From: Cordylochernes scorpioides
Taxonomy: Eukaryota > Arthropoda > Arachnida > Pseudoscorpiones > Chernetidae
Reading direction: 5' to 3'
Length of the DNA: 64,000 nucleotides
Assembly (NCBI GenBank): GCA_030710605.1
Contig: CP092880.1
Span: 19,901,791-19,965,790 of the forward strand
Below the pieces are notes generated by a model that saw only the letters and a list, made by a program, of their open reading frames with translations, did not search any database and was not told the DNA's origin. Each line of letters begins with the position of its first letter. Positions within the stretch are counted from its first letter, which is position 1. This document shows positions 1 to 7,557 of this stretch, one piece after another. Made by a program: the position numbers and the translations under genes.

Positions 1-562
1 TTCTTGGAAGGTCAGGTGTTGATCAAGGATGACGCCCAGGTAGCGGACGCTGTCCTTCCATTTTATGGATTCATCAGGGAAGCCTAGATCTTCTAAGGGC
101 TTCTTCACTTTTAGTCTTTTGTCTGAGAAGAGTATAGCTTCGGTTTTTTGTGGGTTCAATTCAACCCGCCATTCGTCGCACCAAATATTAACGAATACCA
201 GTGCTTCTTGAAGTTTGAGATAGATGGTATCGAAGTTGAAGGCTGAGACTAGAGTTGCGGCGTCGTCTGCGTATAGATGTAGGGACATTCCTTTGGGGCA
301 AGGGTAGTCATCAATAAAAATATTGAAGAAGGTGGGGCCGATGACTGACCCTTGAGGGACTCCTGCTCGAATTTTCCTTGGGGTTGACAGAACATCTTTG
401 ACTTTTACTCTAAAGTTTCTGTCACAAAGGAAGCTTTTTGTCATTCGGATGATGTCTCCAGGTAGGTTCTTTTTTACCATTTTATACAAAAGGGCCTCGT
501 GCCAAACTTTGTCAAATGCCTTGGAGATGTCAAAGAAGATGCCTCCTGTTAATTGTTTTGAT
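1..562 (-). mobile_element. 5'-truncated Jockey-like LINE fragment (reverse transcriptase part)
   Basis: On the minus strand this stretch encodes the middle to C-terminal part of a Jockey-type reverse transcriptase. It matches, with many substitutions, the LINE at 15920-20234 (for example the region around 16560-17110). It breaks off inside the RT at 562, as expected for 5' truncation during target-primed reverse transcription, and is directly followed by GCGGGACGTTTC (563-574), the duplicated target seen for other insertions in this window. The 3' end lies outside the window. No intact ORF remains. Confidence 0.85.
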
Positions 563-574
563 GCGGGACGTTTC

Positions 575-740
575 AAATTCACATAAATAGGTACCGCTAA
601 GCAAGAGCAACCTAGTTCATGATAATTGAACATTGTGTAATATGTGAGGGTTATCACATATTAAACAAATTTTAACGCGGGATTCAATCCCGGTTCATGA
701 CTGTCGGGAATCGAGGGGTTACCCACTCGTCCTACGACTT
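575..740 (-). mobile_element. SINE-A (tRNA-Ser-like), copy 1
   Basis: A tRNA-derived SINE in minus orientation. Read on the minus strand it has an A-box-like GGACGAGTGGGT, a B-box-like GGGATTGAATCCC, a variable middle with an ATATGTGATAACC stretch, and a tail containing CTAGGTTGCTCTTGC and GGTACC. It is flanked by GCGGGACGTTTC at 563-574 and again at 757-768, a 12-bp target-site duplication. The 741-756 stretch is T-rich. Confidence 0.88.
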
Positions 741-768
741 ATTTGTTTTTTTTTTTGCGGGACGTTTC

Positions 769-946
769 CTGGTTCAAATTCACATAAATAGGTACCGCTC
801 AGCAAGAGCAACCTAGTTCATGATAATTGAACATTGTGTAATATGTGAAGGTTATCACATATTAAACAAATTTTAACGCGGGATTCAATCCCGGTTCATG
901 ACTGTCGGGAATCGAGGGGGTTACCCACTCGTCCTACGACTTGTTA
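769..946 (-). mobile_element. SINE-A, copy 2
   Basis: Almost identical to the copy just upstream and in the same orientation. It is bracketed by GCGGGACGTTTC (757-768) and a slightly decayed TGGGACGTTTC (947-957). It therefore inserted into the target duplication left by the preceding insertion, giving three stacked insertions (LINE, SINE, SINE) at one site. Confidence 0.88.
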
Positions 947-1062
947 TGGGACGTTTCACAAGAGTGACATTTACGGCGCCAATTTATAATTGTTACGAAT
1001 AGTATTTGAATAAAAACATTTAATAGGGTAAAACCCGGGTGTTGCCCAGGTCATTCGGCTAG
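947..1062 (+). mobile_element. Helitron 3' end, family H1
   Basis: Contains the H1 3' segment (ACGGCGCCAATTTATAATTG, then an AT-rich run), a subterminal hairpin (CCCGGGTGTTGCCCAGG) and the terminal CTAG at 1059-1062. A hairpin about 10 nt before CTRR is the classic Helitron 3' terminus. No transposase gene is present, so it is non-autonomous. Its upstream part is displaced by the LINE and SINE insertions to its left. Confidence 0.8.
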
Positions 1063-1126
1063 TATTTTAATAAATGTCCATTAATTAAACTTTTACTTGT
1101 AGAAAAATCGGGCTAAGCAGTGTACA

Positions 1127-1134
<8 letters not shown>

Positions 1135-1157
<23 letters not shown>

Positions 1158-1560
1158 GCCTCAAGGTGTATGTATGTCGGCTATACACGTCCTCAATTAG
1201 CACCTAATCTAGTTAAAGTTAAACAGGACATAGGAGTTAAATCCGAAGGAATTTATTGTTGCATTTTTAGCCATTAAAAATAAAATTTAATCAAGTACTG
1301 GGTAAAAATAGTTATTTTTAGTAAGAAAATTTTGACAATATTGCTGTATCATGGTTGATTGTCTAAATCAAATATCTTTTGGGGAAAATTCCTTAAAGCA
1401 GGACATTGGGGAAACCAGATCATCATTTTTAGTACGCAGAACCTAAATTCTAACAGCAAAACATTCACTCTAGTAGAATACAGACGAAGCCAGGTCATCT
1501 CTATATATAAAAGTTTCACGGCCTTTTGGCTAATATCATAGTATAGTATCGATCTCTCTA
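1135..1560 (+). mobile_element. Helitron-like H1 5' part carrying a U2 snRNA-like fragment
   Basis: Starts after a TC/TA-rich run and contains GTCGGCTATACACGTCC, the diagnostic 5' segment of H1 (compare about 10575 and 46195). It continues with diverged H1 interior sequence to a U2-like block at 1513-1551. The 3' hairpin is missing, so the copy is truncated or decayed. Confidence 0.6.
1513..1551 (+). pseudogene. U2 snRNA 5'-end-like fragment
   Basis: Contains CGGCCTTTTGGCTAA followed by ATCATAGTATAGTATC. The 5' end of U2 snRNA is highly conserved across animals, with CTTCTCGGCCTTTTGGC and then TAAGATCA. The match spans roughly 35 nt with a few differences and no further U2 sequence follows. 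It lies at the same relative position in the Helitron-like repeat as the copies near 21587 and 29852. Confidence 0.65.
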
Positions 1561-1725
1561 TATATTAGTCAATATTTATATGTAAATATTTTTATATTCT
1601 CTGATGACCCAGAATCGCCCTGCTTCTCCACTAGTGAATGTTTGTAAGACGAAATTTGCTTCAACAAATGTTTATTATTATAATTATATCAATTACTCTA
1701 ATTAGTAGTCATAAGATCATTAATA

Positions 1726-1881
1726 CAGTATAACCACCTTGTAAAGGACAACACCTAATTGCAGAGCCTTTAGGGAGAGGTGTCCTTTCACCGGAGAGTT
1801 GCTAAATTATTTTTAAAAAAATGGTAATTTTGCAAATGAAAACTTTCCTTTGCGGGTGTTCGCTGAAGGAAGGTTCTATGG
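1726..1881 (+). mobile_element. pogo-like MITE P, copy
   Basis: Non-autonomous DNA transposon of about 160 bp. It starts CAGTATAACCACC next to a TA and ends with a decayed GGTTCTATGG before TA. The interior includes CCTAATTGCAGAG and GAGAGGTGTCCTTT, as in other copies. A TA target and CAGTAGAACCTCC-type ends fit the pogo/Tigger branch of Tc1/mariner; that assignment rests on ends only. Confidence 0.75.
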
Positions 1882-2007
1882 TATATCATTATATAATCAT
1901 CATTTTGTATATATACATTCTAAATATTAATTTATAAAACGCTTTTATAGAGATTAAAAAATAAAGGTATTTTGTGGAAAAGATGTCTTCATATATATAT
2001 ATTTATA

Positions 2008-2049
2008 CTAGCCGAATGACCTGGGCAACGCCCGTGTTTTACCCGACTG
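2008..2049 (-). mobile_element. Helitron H1 3' terminus, truncated
   Basis: Reverse orientation: CTAG at 2008-2011, then the hairpin (CTGGGCAACGCCCG) and GTTTTACCCGA. Homology to H1 stops near 2049. It is followed by unrelated GC-rich sequence with a B-box-like GGTTCAAATCC at about 2081-2091. Confidence 0.75.
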
Positions 2050-2196
2050 TAGATGTTACAACGGTGATCCTTAGGTCGCTGGTTCAAATCCGGCTCGAGG
2101 GAGCCGGGGAGCACGTGACCTCCATGTGCGCGCGCATCCGTGACAGAGGCGGCCGGCCGATGAGGAATGAGGAAATTCATATTTACAATTTAATTT

Positions 2197-2441
2197 GGGG
2201 GTCGGTGGAAAGATGGCCTAAACCGTTCGTTTTCGACCGCTATGACCCGGGTTGGGCCCTCGATTCTTGCAAAAGTCCAATCCCACCAGCGAATGCAAGT
2301 AAACAAACCGGGCTCTGGCACATTTGTAATTGCAAAGTCGAACTGCTTTTCACATGTGTAGACATGTGGTGCACTTACAGTAAAAGCAGTCGCCTACTCT
2401 ACCCAACATGATTATCATTGCTTGTACCACGTGTAATAGGG
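2197..2441 (+). mobile_element. SINE-B (tRNA-like), copy 1
   Basis: Second tRNA-derived SINE family. The head GGTCGGTGGAAAGATGGCC and the arm GACCGCTATGACCCGGG resemble a tRNA with A and B boxes, here decayed. The body has AAGTCGAACTGCTTTTCACA, TGTAGACATGTGG and a tail ending near GTACCACGTGT. Related copies are at 4336-4627 and 6573-6848. Confidence 0.78.
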
Positions 2442-2615
2442 ATAAGCAAAAAAAATCGTATTTACATCAGATAAAAGCGGTTTATATAAATTTAAGCATT
2501 TTTCAACTTATTCACTCGTCATGATAATTCGATTATTTGAATTTTCTCAATTGTCATATTTTAAAATAATAGAACCATGGCCCGTTTGATTACAGTAAAA
2601 TATATATACATAAAA

Positions 2616-2784
2616 GTCTGTGGACGAGTAGGTAACACCCTCGATTCCCGACAGTCATGAACCGGGATTGAATCCCGCGTTAACATTTTGTTTAATATGT
2701 GAATAACCTTCACATATTATTGTTGCAATTATCATAAACTAGGTTTCTCTTGCCGAGCGGTACCTAATAAATTGAATTTTGAAC
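2616..2784 (+). mobile_element. SINE-A, copy 3
   Basis: Plus-strand copy with A-box GGACGAGTAGGT, B-box GGGATTGAATCCC and the 3' tail CTAGGTTTCTCTTGCCGAGC, GGTACCTAATAA, ending near GAATTTTGAAC. This tail is the part shared with the LINE 3' end. Confidence 0.88.
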
Positions 2785-3305
2785 TGAAAATATATGTAAC
2801 CATCCGAATAAACAGGACAACATCCAAGTTTTACCTAAGTGAATTTTTCTGAGTGTATATGCATATAATAGAATGATGCAAGTTAAATAATATTGTTACA
2901 AAATTATATATTTTGATCCTGTTTAACCCGTATTTACCCTGAGTGAATGTTTGGCCAACGAATATACAAGTGGTAATAGGTGCTAAGGATGAATACTTTG
3001 AGAAACTCTGAAAATTTTAAAGTTGCAGCTTTAATAAAAAATAAGTGATTGCAAAAACTTTTTAAGTGACTTATGTATAATGCTTTAATATAAATATATT
3101 ATTTATATCTCTATATATATAAAGGTCAACGTATTTATGTGTTTATTCATATAAATGCTATTTATATACATTTTCTCAATATTTTACCTTTGTTCTGAAA
3201 TATTAACAATATACAAAGTTAAATGTGAAAGAGTTTTTTGTCGCATTTTTCAACTAGACCAGGGGTTGGCAACCTGCGTCTCGCAAGCCACATTCGGCTT
3301 GCTTG
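2785..3305. other. AT-rich intergenic sequence, no gene seen
   Basis: Only degenerate repeat-like stretches and short TA runs are visible. GTATTTACCCTGAGTGAATG near 2928 resembles a decayed Helitron-like terminus also seen near 1630 and 40520. No coding potential. Confidence 0.5.
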
Positions 3306-3480
3306 TTCCAAATTAACTTCACTAGGTGCCACTCAAATAGAGCAACCTAATTTATTATATTTACAACAACGAATAAAATGTGAAGGTTATTCACTTATTA
3401 TAAAAAAGGGTCCAATGCGGGATTCGATCCCGGTTCATAGTGTCGGAAATCGAGGGTTTTAACCATTCGTCCACCGACTC
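3306..3480 (-). mobile_element. SINE-A, copy 4
   Basis: Minus orientation with tail TTCCAAATTAACTTCACTAG at the left and the tRNA-like head ending CCACCGACT at the right. Its tail (GTGCCACTC, ATAGAGCAACCTA) is closer to the LINE 3' end version than to the other SINE-A copies. Confidence 0.82.
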
Positions 3481-3884
3481 TTTCCACATGCGGCTGTTTG
3501 GATGTGAAGCTGCGTGTAATACTCGTATATATGGAAACCTTATTTATACGAGTACTATTTATTGTTGGCAATAAAAAAATTGTGGCTCTTTAAAAACTTA
3601 GAAATTTTGTAAATTGTAATTTTTGACTCTTCAGACTCAAAAGATTGTGACCTATAACCAAGGCAAAATTTACCACGTTCTGGGAAATTCATTCATTATT
3701 GGTCTGAAAATGATGATAATAATATTGATACATCATATGTTTGGTGGGCATTAACAAGATTCATTCTGCGAAATATTCAATAAGATAGACAATATAAATA
3801 AGAATTGTTCAAAGAGGGCGACTTCACTCTTTTCCATTAAATATTGAAAAATTGAGAGAAAAATTGTTAATTTCAACAACTAAA

Positions 3885-4160
3885 GGTGTTCTTGAAAATA
3901 ATGATACTTCAGCCAGTAAATCTTTTTTATTTTCTCGACGTTTCGATAAAAATCTTCTGTCCTCGTCAGGAACAAACAAAAATTAAAACATTTGGCAAGG
4001 TGTTAAAAATTATTTTAAGGCTGCAAGGGCGGTCTCAAGCGGTATTTGAAATTTTGTACAACATCTAAAGGACGAGTAAAAAAACAAATATTTAATTCGC
4101 AAACGTCGAGATAATAAAAAGATTTACTGGCCGAAGTATCTGTATTTTCAAGAATTATGA
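3885..4160. repeat. Fold-back repeat F, copy 1 (possible Penelope-like terminal repeat)
   Basis: Inverted arms of about 50 bp. CTTGAAAATA, GATACTTC, GCCAGTAAATC and CTCGACGTTT at 3890-3942 pair with AACGTCGAG, GATTTACTGGCCGAAGTATC and ATTTTCAAG at 4103-4152. Homologous to 5614-5871. The arms carry TCTCGACGTTTCG followed by CCTCGTCAGG, which read on the minus strand looks like a hammerhead core. Such motifs are known from the terminal repeats of Penelope-like elements; that link is inference. Confidence 0.6.
3934..3971 (-). ncRNA. Hammerhead-like core, decayed
   Basis: On the minus strand: CTGACGAG, a loop-rich stretch, then GAAACGTC followed by GAGA. CTGANGA and GAAA are the two conserved core strings. 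Stem II is weak here (a G to A change relative to the copy at 5660), so this copy is probably inactive. Confidence 0.35.
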
Positions 4161-4335
4161 ATGCCGGCCAGGCAGCCTTTTTCTTTACGGTAACTATAAG
4201 GGTGTATTTATAAACAAATGAAGATGTAGTTTGAAATATCGGCCATCAAAATCCTATAAACAAATTAAAACAATAACTAATTCATATTATTTGTGATAGA
4301 GAGAAACATTATTTATATATTCTTTGTTTATCTCT

Positions 4336-4627
4336 AGTACACGTGGTACAGGCCATGCTAATCATGGTGGGTAGTTAGCGACTGCTTTTACTGTAAGGGC
4401 ACCACATATCTACACATGTGAAAAGCAGTTTGACTTTGAACTTACAAATGTTCTCCAGAGCCCCGTTTGGTTACTTGCACTAGCTGGTGGGGTTGGATTT
4501 CACAAGAATCGGGGGACATTGGAGTTTTTTTTTTTTTTTAACAGAAAAAAAGTGTCCAATGCGGGAATCGAACCCGGGTCGTAGTGGTCGAAAACCAAAC
4601 GGTTTAACCAGCCTTCCACCGAACCCC
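4336..4627 (-). mobile_element. SINE-B, copy 2
   Basis: Minus orientation. On the minus strand the head has CCGAA-type ends, the anticodon-arm region with GGTTTTCGACCACTACGACC and a good B box (GGGTTCGATTCCCGC). The body has AAACTGCTTTTCACATGTG and a tail GGCCTGTACCACGTG. An internal poly-T block lies near 4527-4539. It is the best-preserved tRNA-like head of this family in the window. Confidence 0.82.
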
Positions 4628-5024
4628 GAGAAAAATTATAGTTAGATATGGTAGAATTTTCCTACCCCATAATTTGAGCCCTACCTAATAAAGTAATTTT
4701 TGAACAGGTATATTTCAACATCAAGCAATATGAAAATTCTATGCTAATATTTAAATGTATATGAATTCATTATGTAATTTTATATTATTAATTATTAACT
4801 AACATTGATCTGATATATGATCTATTTTATTAAAGAAAAATATAAACTTACCTATAAGGCATTGAGAACATAATCAATTGAATTGAGGAAATATTGTTTT
4901 GACATCTCTCTCTCTATTTAGATCTTGAATGGAATTACCTTCATTGTAATTAATTCATCAATAATAGGTTCTTGATATTCTTTCAAATATATTAACAACA
5001 GCTTAATTTCCGTCCCAAATTGTT

Positions 5025-5385
5025 TGATCAATCCATAGATAGATCCCAGATCTAGTGCGCGTTTGATCAATTCACAGATAGATCCCAGATCCAGTGCGCG
5101 TTTGATCAATTCATACTCACTTCCACATTTAGCGGAATTTTTATTAATTTTTAAATTGTGTTTTTTAGATATTAAATTCAGTGCACTTTTGACCAGTTCA
5201 CAAATTTATTTGATATTCTGTGCGCGCTCGATTAGCTGATTCGAGCAGTTCCCGTTAGATCAATACATAGAACGATATCATATCTAGTGCGTGTTGGATC
5301 AGTTCATAAATTGGTTCATATCCATTGTGCATTTGATAAATTATTTGCTTCCATATCCAGTAGGCCATTGATCAATTCATACTTT
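5025..5385. repeat. Degenerate minisatellite (about 48-bp unit)
   Basis: The motif GATCCCAGATCTAGTGCGCG plus TTTGATCAATTCA is repeated. Two units at 5025-5115 are close; at least five further units become increasingly diverged to about 5385. An apparent minus-strand ORF (4918-5109) simply reads through the repeat. Confidence 0.7.
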
Positions 5386-5613
5386 GATTAAATATTATGT
5401 TTGTCGTTGCTTCCTATATTCTAGTTCAAACTAAGACCAATATTCAATTTAATTCTATTCGAGTCATTCCACAAAATATCGGTGCTCTTCCAGTAGTTAA
5501 ATTAAGCAATAAAATAACTGCCATTGTTAGAATGGAAGCCTGGTAACCTTAGAAAAACTTGGAAAATATATTTATTATGATATTAAATATAATTCAAAAC
5601 CGAAATAATCTGC

Positions 5614-5871
5614 AGCTCTTAAAATTAAAGATACTTTGGGCAGTGATTCTTTCTATTATCTCGACGTTTCGACAAAAATCAATAGTCCTCGTCAGGAGCG
5701 AACAAAAAGTTAAACATTTGGCAAAGCATTAAAAATTATTCTAAGGCTGTAACCTTGCCGAATGTTCTAAATTTTGTTCGCTTCTGACGATGTGTGTGGC
5801 AAAATATTTTTGCTGAAACCTCGAGATAATAAAAATTTTCACTGACCGAAGTATCTTTAATTTTAAGAGCT
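5614..5871. repeat. Fold-back repeat F, copy 2
   Basis: Inverted arms: AGCTCTTAAAATTAAAGATAC at the left pairs with GTATCTTTAATTTTAAGAGCT at the right, with TCTCGACGTTTC and ACCTCGAGATAATA inside. Homologous to 3885-4160. Both arms contain hammerhead-like strings: CTGACGA and GAAACGTC on the minus strand at 5660-5698, and CTGACGA and GAAACCTC on the plus strand at about 5787-5824. Confidence 0.62.
5660..5698 (-). ncRNA. Hammerhead-ribozyme-like motif
   Basis: Minus strand, in order: CTC, CTGACGA, GGAC, an 11-nt loop, GTC, GAAA, CGTC, GAG. The outer CTC/GAG can form a 3-bp stem I, GAC/GTC a 3-bp stem II and C/G a minimal stem III, ending at a GUC cleavage triplet. The geometry fits the minimal hammerheads reported in Penelope-like elements, but the stems are short and an extra G must bulge. 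Confidence 0.42.
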
Positions 5872-6036
5872 ATGAATGCCGACAGGCAGCCTCTATCTTT
5901 ACGATAAATAATCTACAGTTACAATTTGTTCACAAATAAAAAAATAAAATTTAAATTTGTCCCATTTTACTTACTGTAGATCTTCAAATCTTTGTCCCAT
6001 CAGGTTTTTTTTATTATTGGGGAGAATGAATAGAAG

Positions 6037-6235
6037 TCACAAGATGCCAAATCTGGGTTGTATGAGGGTTGTGGAACCAGTGACCATCCCATTTGTCCTA
6101 TAGTCTCTCTCTGAAGTCTGGAAGGAGGTGTGCGGCCGTGCATTGTTATGGTGAAATTTGACGGTTTCTAGATGTATCTCTGGTATTTTTTTTTGAATAG
6201 CTTTCCTAAGCTTTCGCAAAGTTAGAATATAGAAT
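6037..6235 (-). pseudogene. mariner transposase remnant
   Basis: A 60-residue open stretch on the minus strand includes HLETVKFHHNNARPHTS, which is the second-aspartate block (HDNARPH) of mariner transposases with the catalytic D changed to N. Downstream residues are scrambled by frameshifts and no intact element ends are visible. It is distinct from the DD37D mariner at 52834. Confidence 0.75.
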
Positions 6236-6572
6236 CTTATTATCTTCTTCTAGAAAATCACCTTACTTGTCCTAAAAGATAGTTGTCATCATCTATTTAG
6301 ATTACCTCTACTATCTTATGAATGATTGTGTTTGTTGCCTTAAATAAATGGCTGTGTCATCCTGAATTTTGTCTTTCCTTATTTTCTCCTTTATTGTGAT
6401 ACCGTTACCGGAGTCAAATCGTTCATTGAAGGTTCATTTGATTTGCCTTCGAAGTGTTCTCCGAACTGTATTCAGAGCAGTTAAATCTTTATTTGTAAAA
6501 TGTTGTAATGATCGGATTTGTGATAAGCTTAGAGGCAACCTACAAATTTGATGGATACAATTTAGAGTTATA
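6236..6572. other. Intergenic sequence with a short shared repeat
   Basis: No gene seen. GGCTGTGTCATCCTGAATTT at about 6350-6370 recurs near 29475, where it lies inside a Helitron-like copy, so this stretch probably holds a decayed Helitron fragment. Confidence 0.4.
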
Positions 6573-6848
6573 GGGGGGTCGGTGAAAGGATGGTCTAAAC
6601 CTTTTGGTTTTAGACCGCTACGACCCAGGGATCGAATCCCGCATTAGGAACTTTTTTTCAAATTAAAAAAAAATCTCCAAAAGCCCCCGTTTATTGTAAA
6701 ATTTCAACCCCACCAGCACACATGTGCAAATTTTTAAGTGCAAAAGTCAAACTGCTTTTCACATGTGTAGACATGTGGTTCACTTACAATAAAAACAGTC
6801 GCTAACCTCTACCCACCATAATTATCATGGCCTGTACCACGTGTACAA
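6573..6848 (+). mobile_element. SINE-B, copy 3
   Basis: Plus orientation. Head GGGGTCGGTGAAAGGATGG, tRNA-like arm TTTTAGACCGCTACGACC, B box GGGATCGAATCCCGC, then body and tail ACATGTGTAGACATGTGG and CCTGTACCACGTGTAC. An A/T-rich block separates head and body. Confidence 0.82.
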
Positions 6849-7235
6849 GGTATGATAAAAAGAGTTATGCTACCAATTCAACTACCAGAATAAGGGCTTA
6901 ATCTTCCTCTTTTATGGAATATCACTTTTCGATTTATCTCGGTTTGGAGTTAGATGATCATACTCGAAATATTTCTTTGAAGGGTTAATTTTTCTTTGGT
7001 AAAGTTTAACACATTATTTTAAATAAGAATGTAAAAAGTGTTTTGATATCACAGGGTCAAATTCAGTAATCATACTGCCACGTGGTTTTAACCACCTACA
7101 ACAGGTACAAGAACTAGCTGAATGAATCTTGCTCATCAAGATATTATTCAGGTGGATTTCAGTAAAATTTTGTTATTTAGGTCTCAAATGATATTATTTT
7201 TTGAAAATCATTAGTGAAAAATGAAATAGAGAATA
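6849..7235. other. AT-rich intergenic sequence, no gene seen
   Basis: No coding potential, RNA gene or clear repeat end recognised between the SINE and the MITE. Confidence 0.45.
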
Positions 7236-7395
7236 CAGTAGAACCTCCCTGTAAAGGACACCTAATTGCAGAGTCAAAGTTTCCTTTAGGGAGAGGTGTC
7301 CTCTTACCGGAGAGTTGCTAAAGAGTAAAAATGGTTATTTTGTAAATGAAAAATGTCCTTTGTAGAGAGGTGTCCGCTAAAGGGAGGTTTTACTG
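7236..7395 (+). mobile_element. pogo-like MITE P, well-preserved copy
   Basis: Starts TA-CAGTAGAACCTCCCTGTA and ends GGGAGGTTTTACTG-TA, giving terminal inverted repeats of about 14 bp inside a TA duplication. It is 160 bp with no coding capacity. It also has internal complementarity (TGTAAAGGACACC with GGTGTCC). It lies about 160 bp upstream of the acidic-protein gene. Confidence 0.82.
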
Positions 7396-7557
7396 TAATA
7401 AAAAAATAATATAATATAAGCCCTACAATAACACTATTGCTAAAATGTAATAATAAGTAAAATTGATTTTTGACCCATTGAAATTATCAAAAGAATATAT
7501 TTGTGTGATGTGTGTGAACAGCATATATGTTAAATATTTGATATTAACCAACTCTAT

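Noticed and set aside
575..942. SINE-A and SINE-B heads as functional tRNA genes
   Set aside because: They keep A and B boxes but the acceptor and anticodon stems do not pair, and each is joined to a family-specific body and tail.
1974..2411. 145-aa plus-strand ORF
   Set aside because: It runs from a Helitron end through unrelated sequence into SINE-B, a chance open frame.
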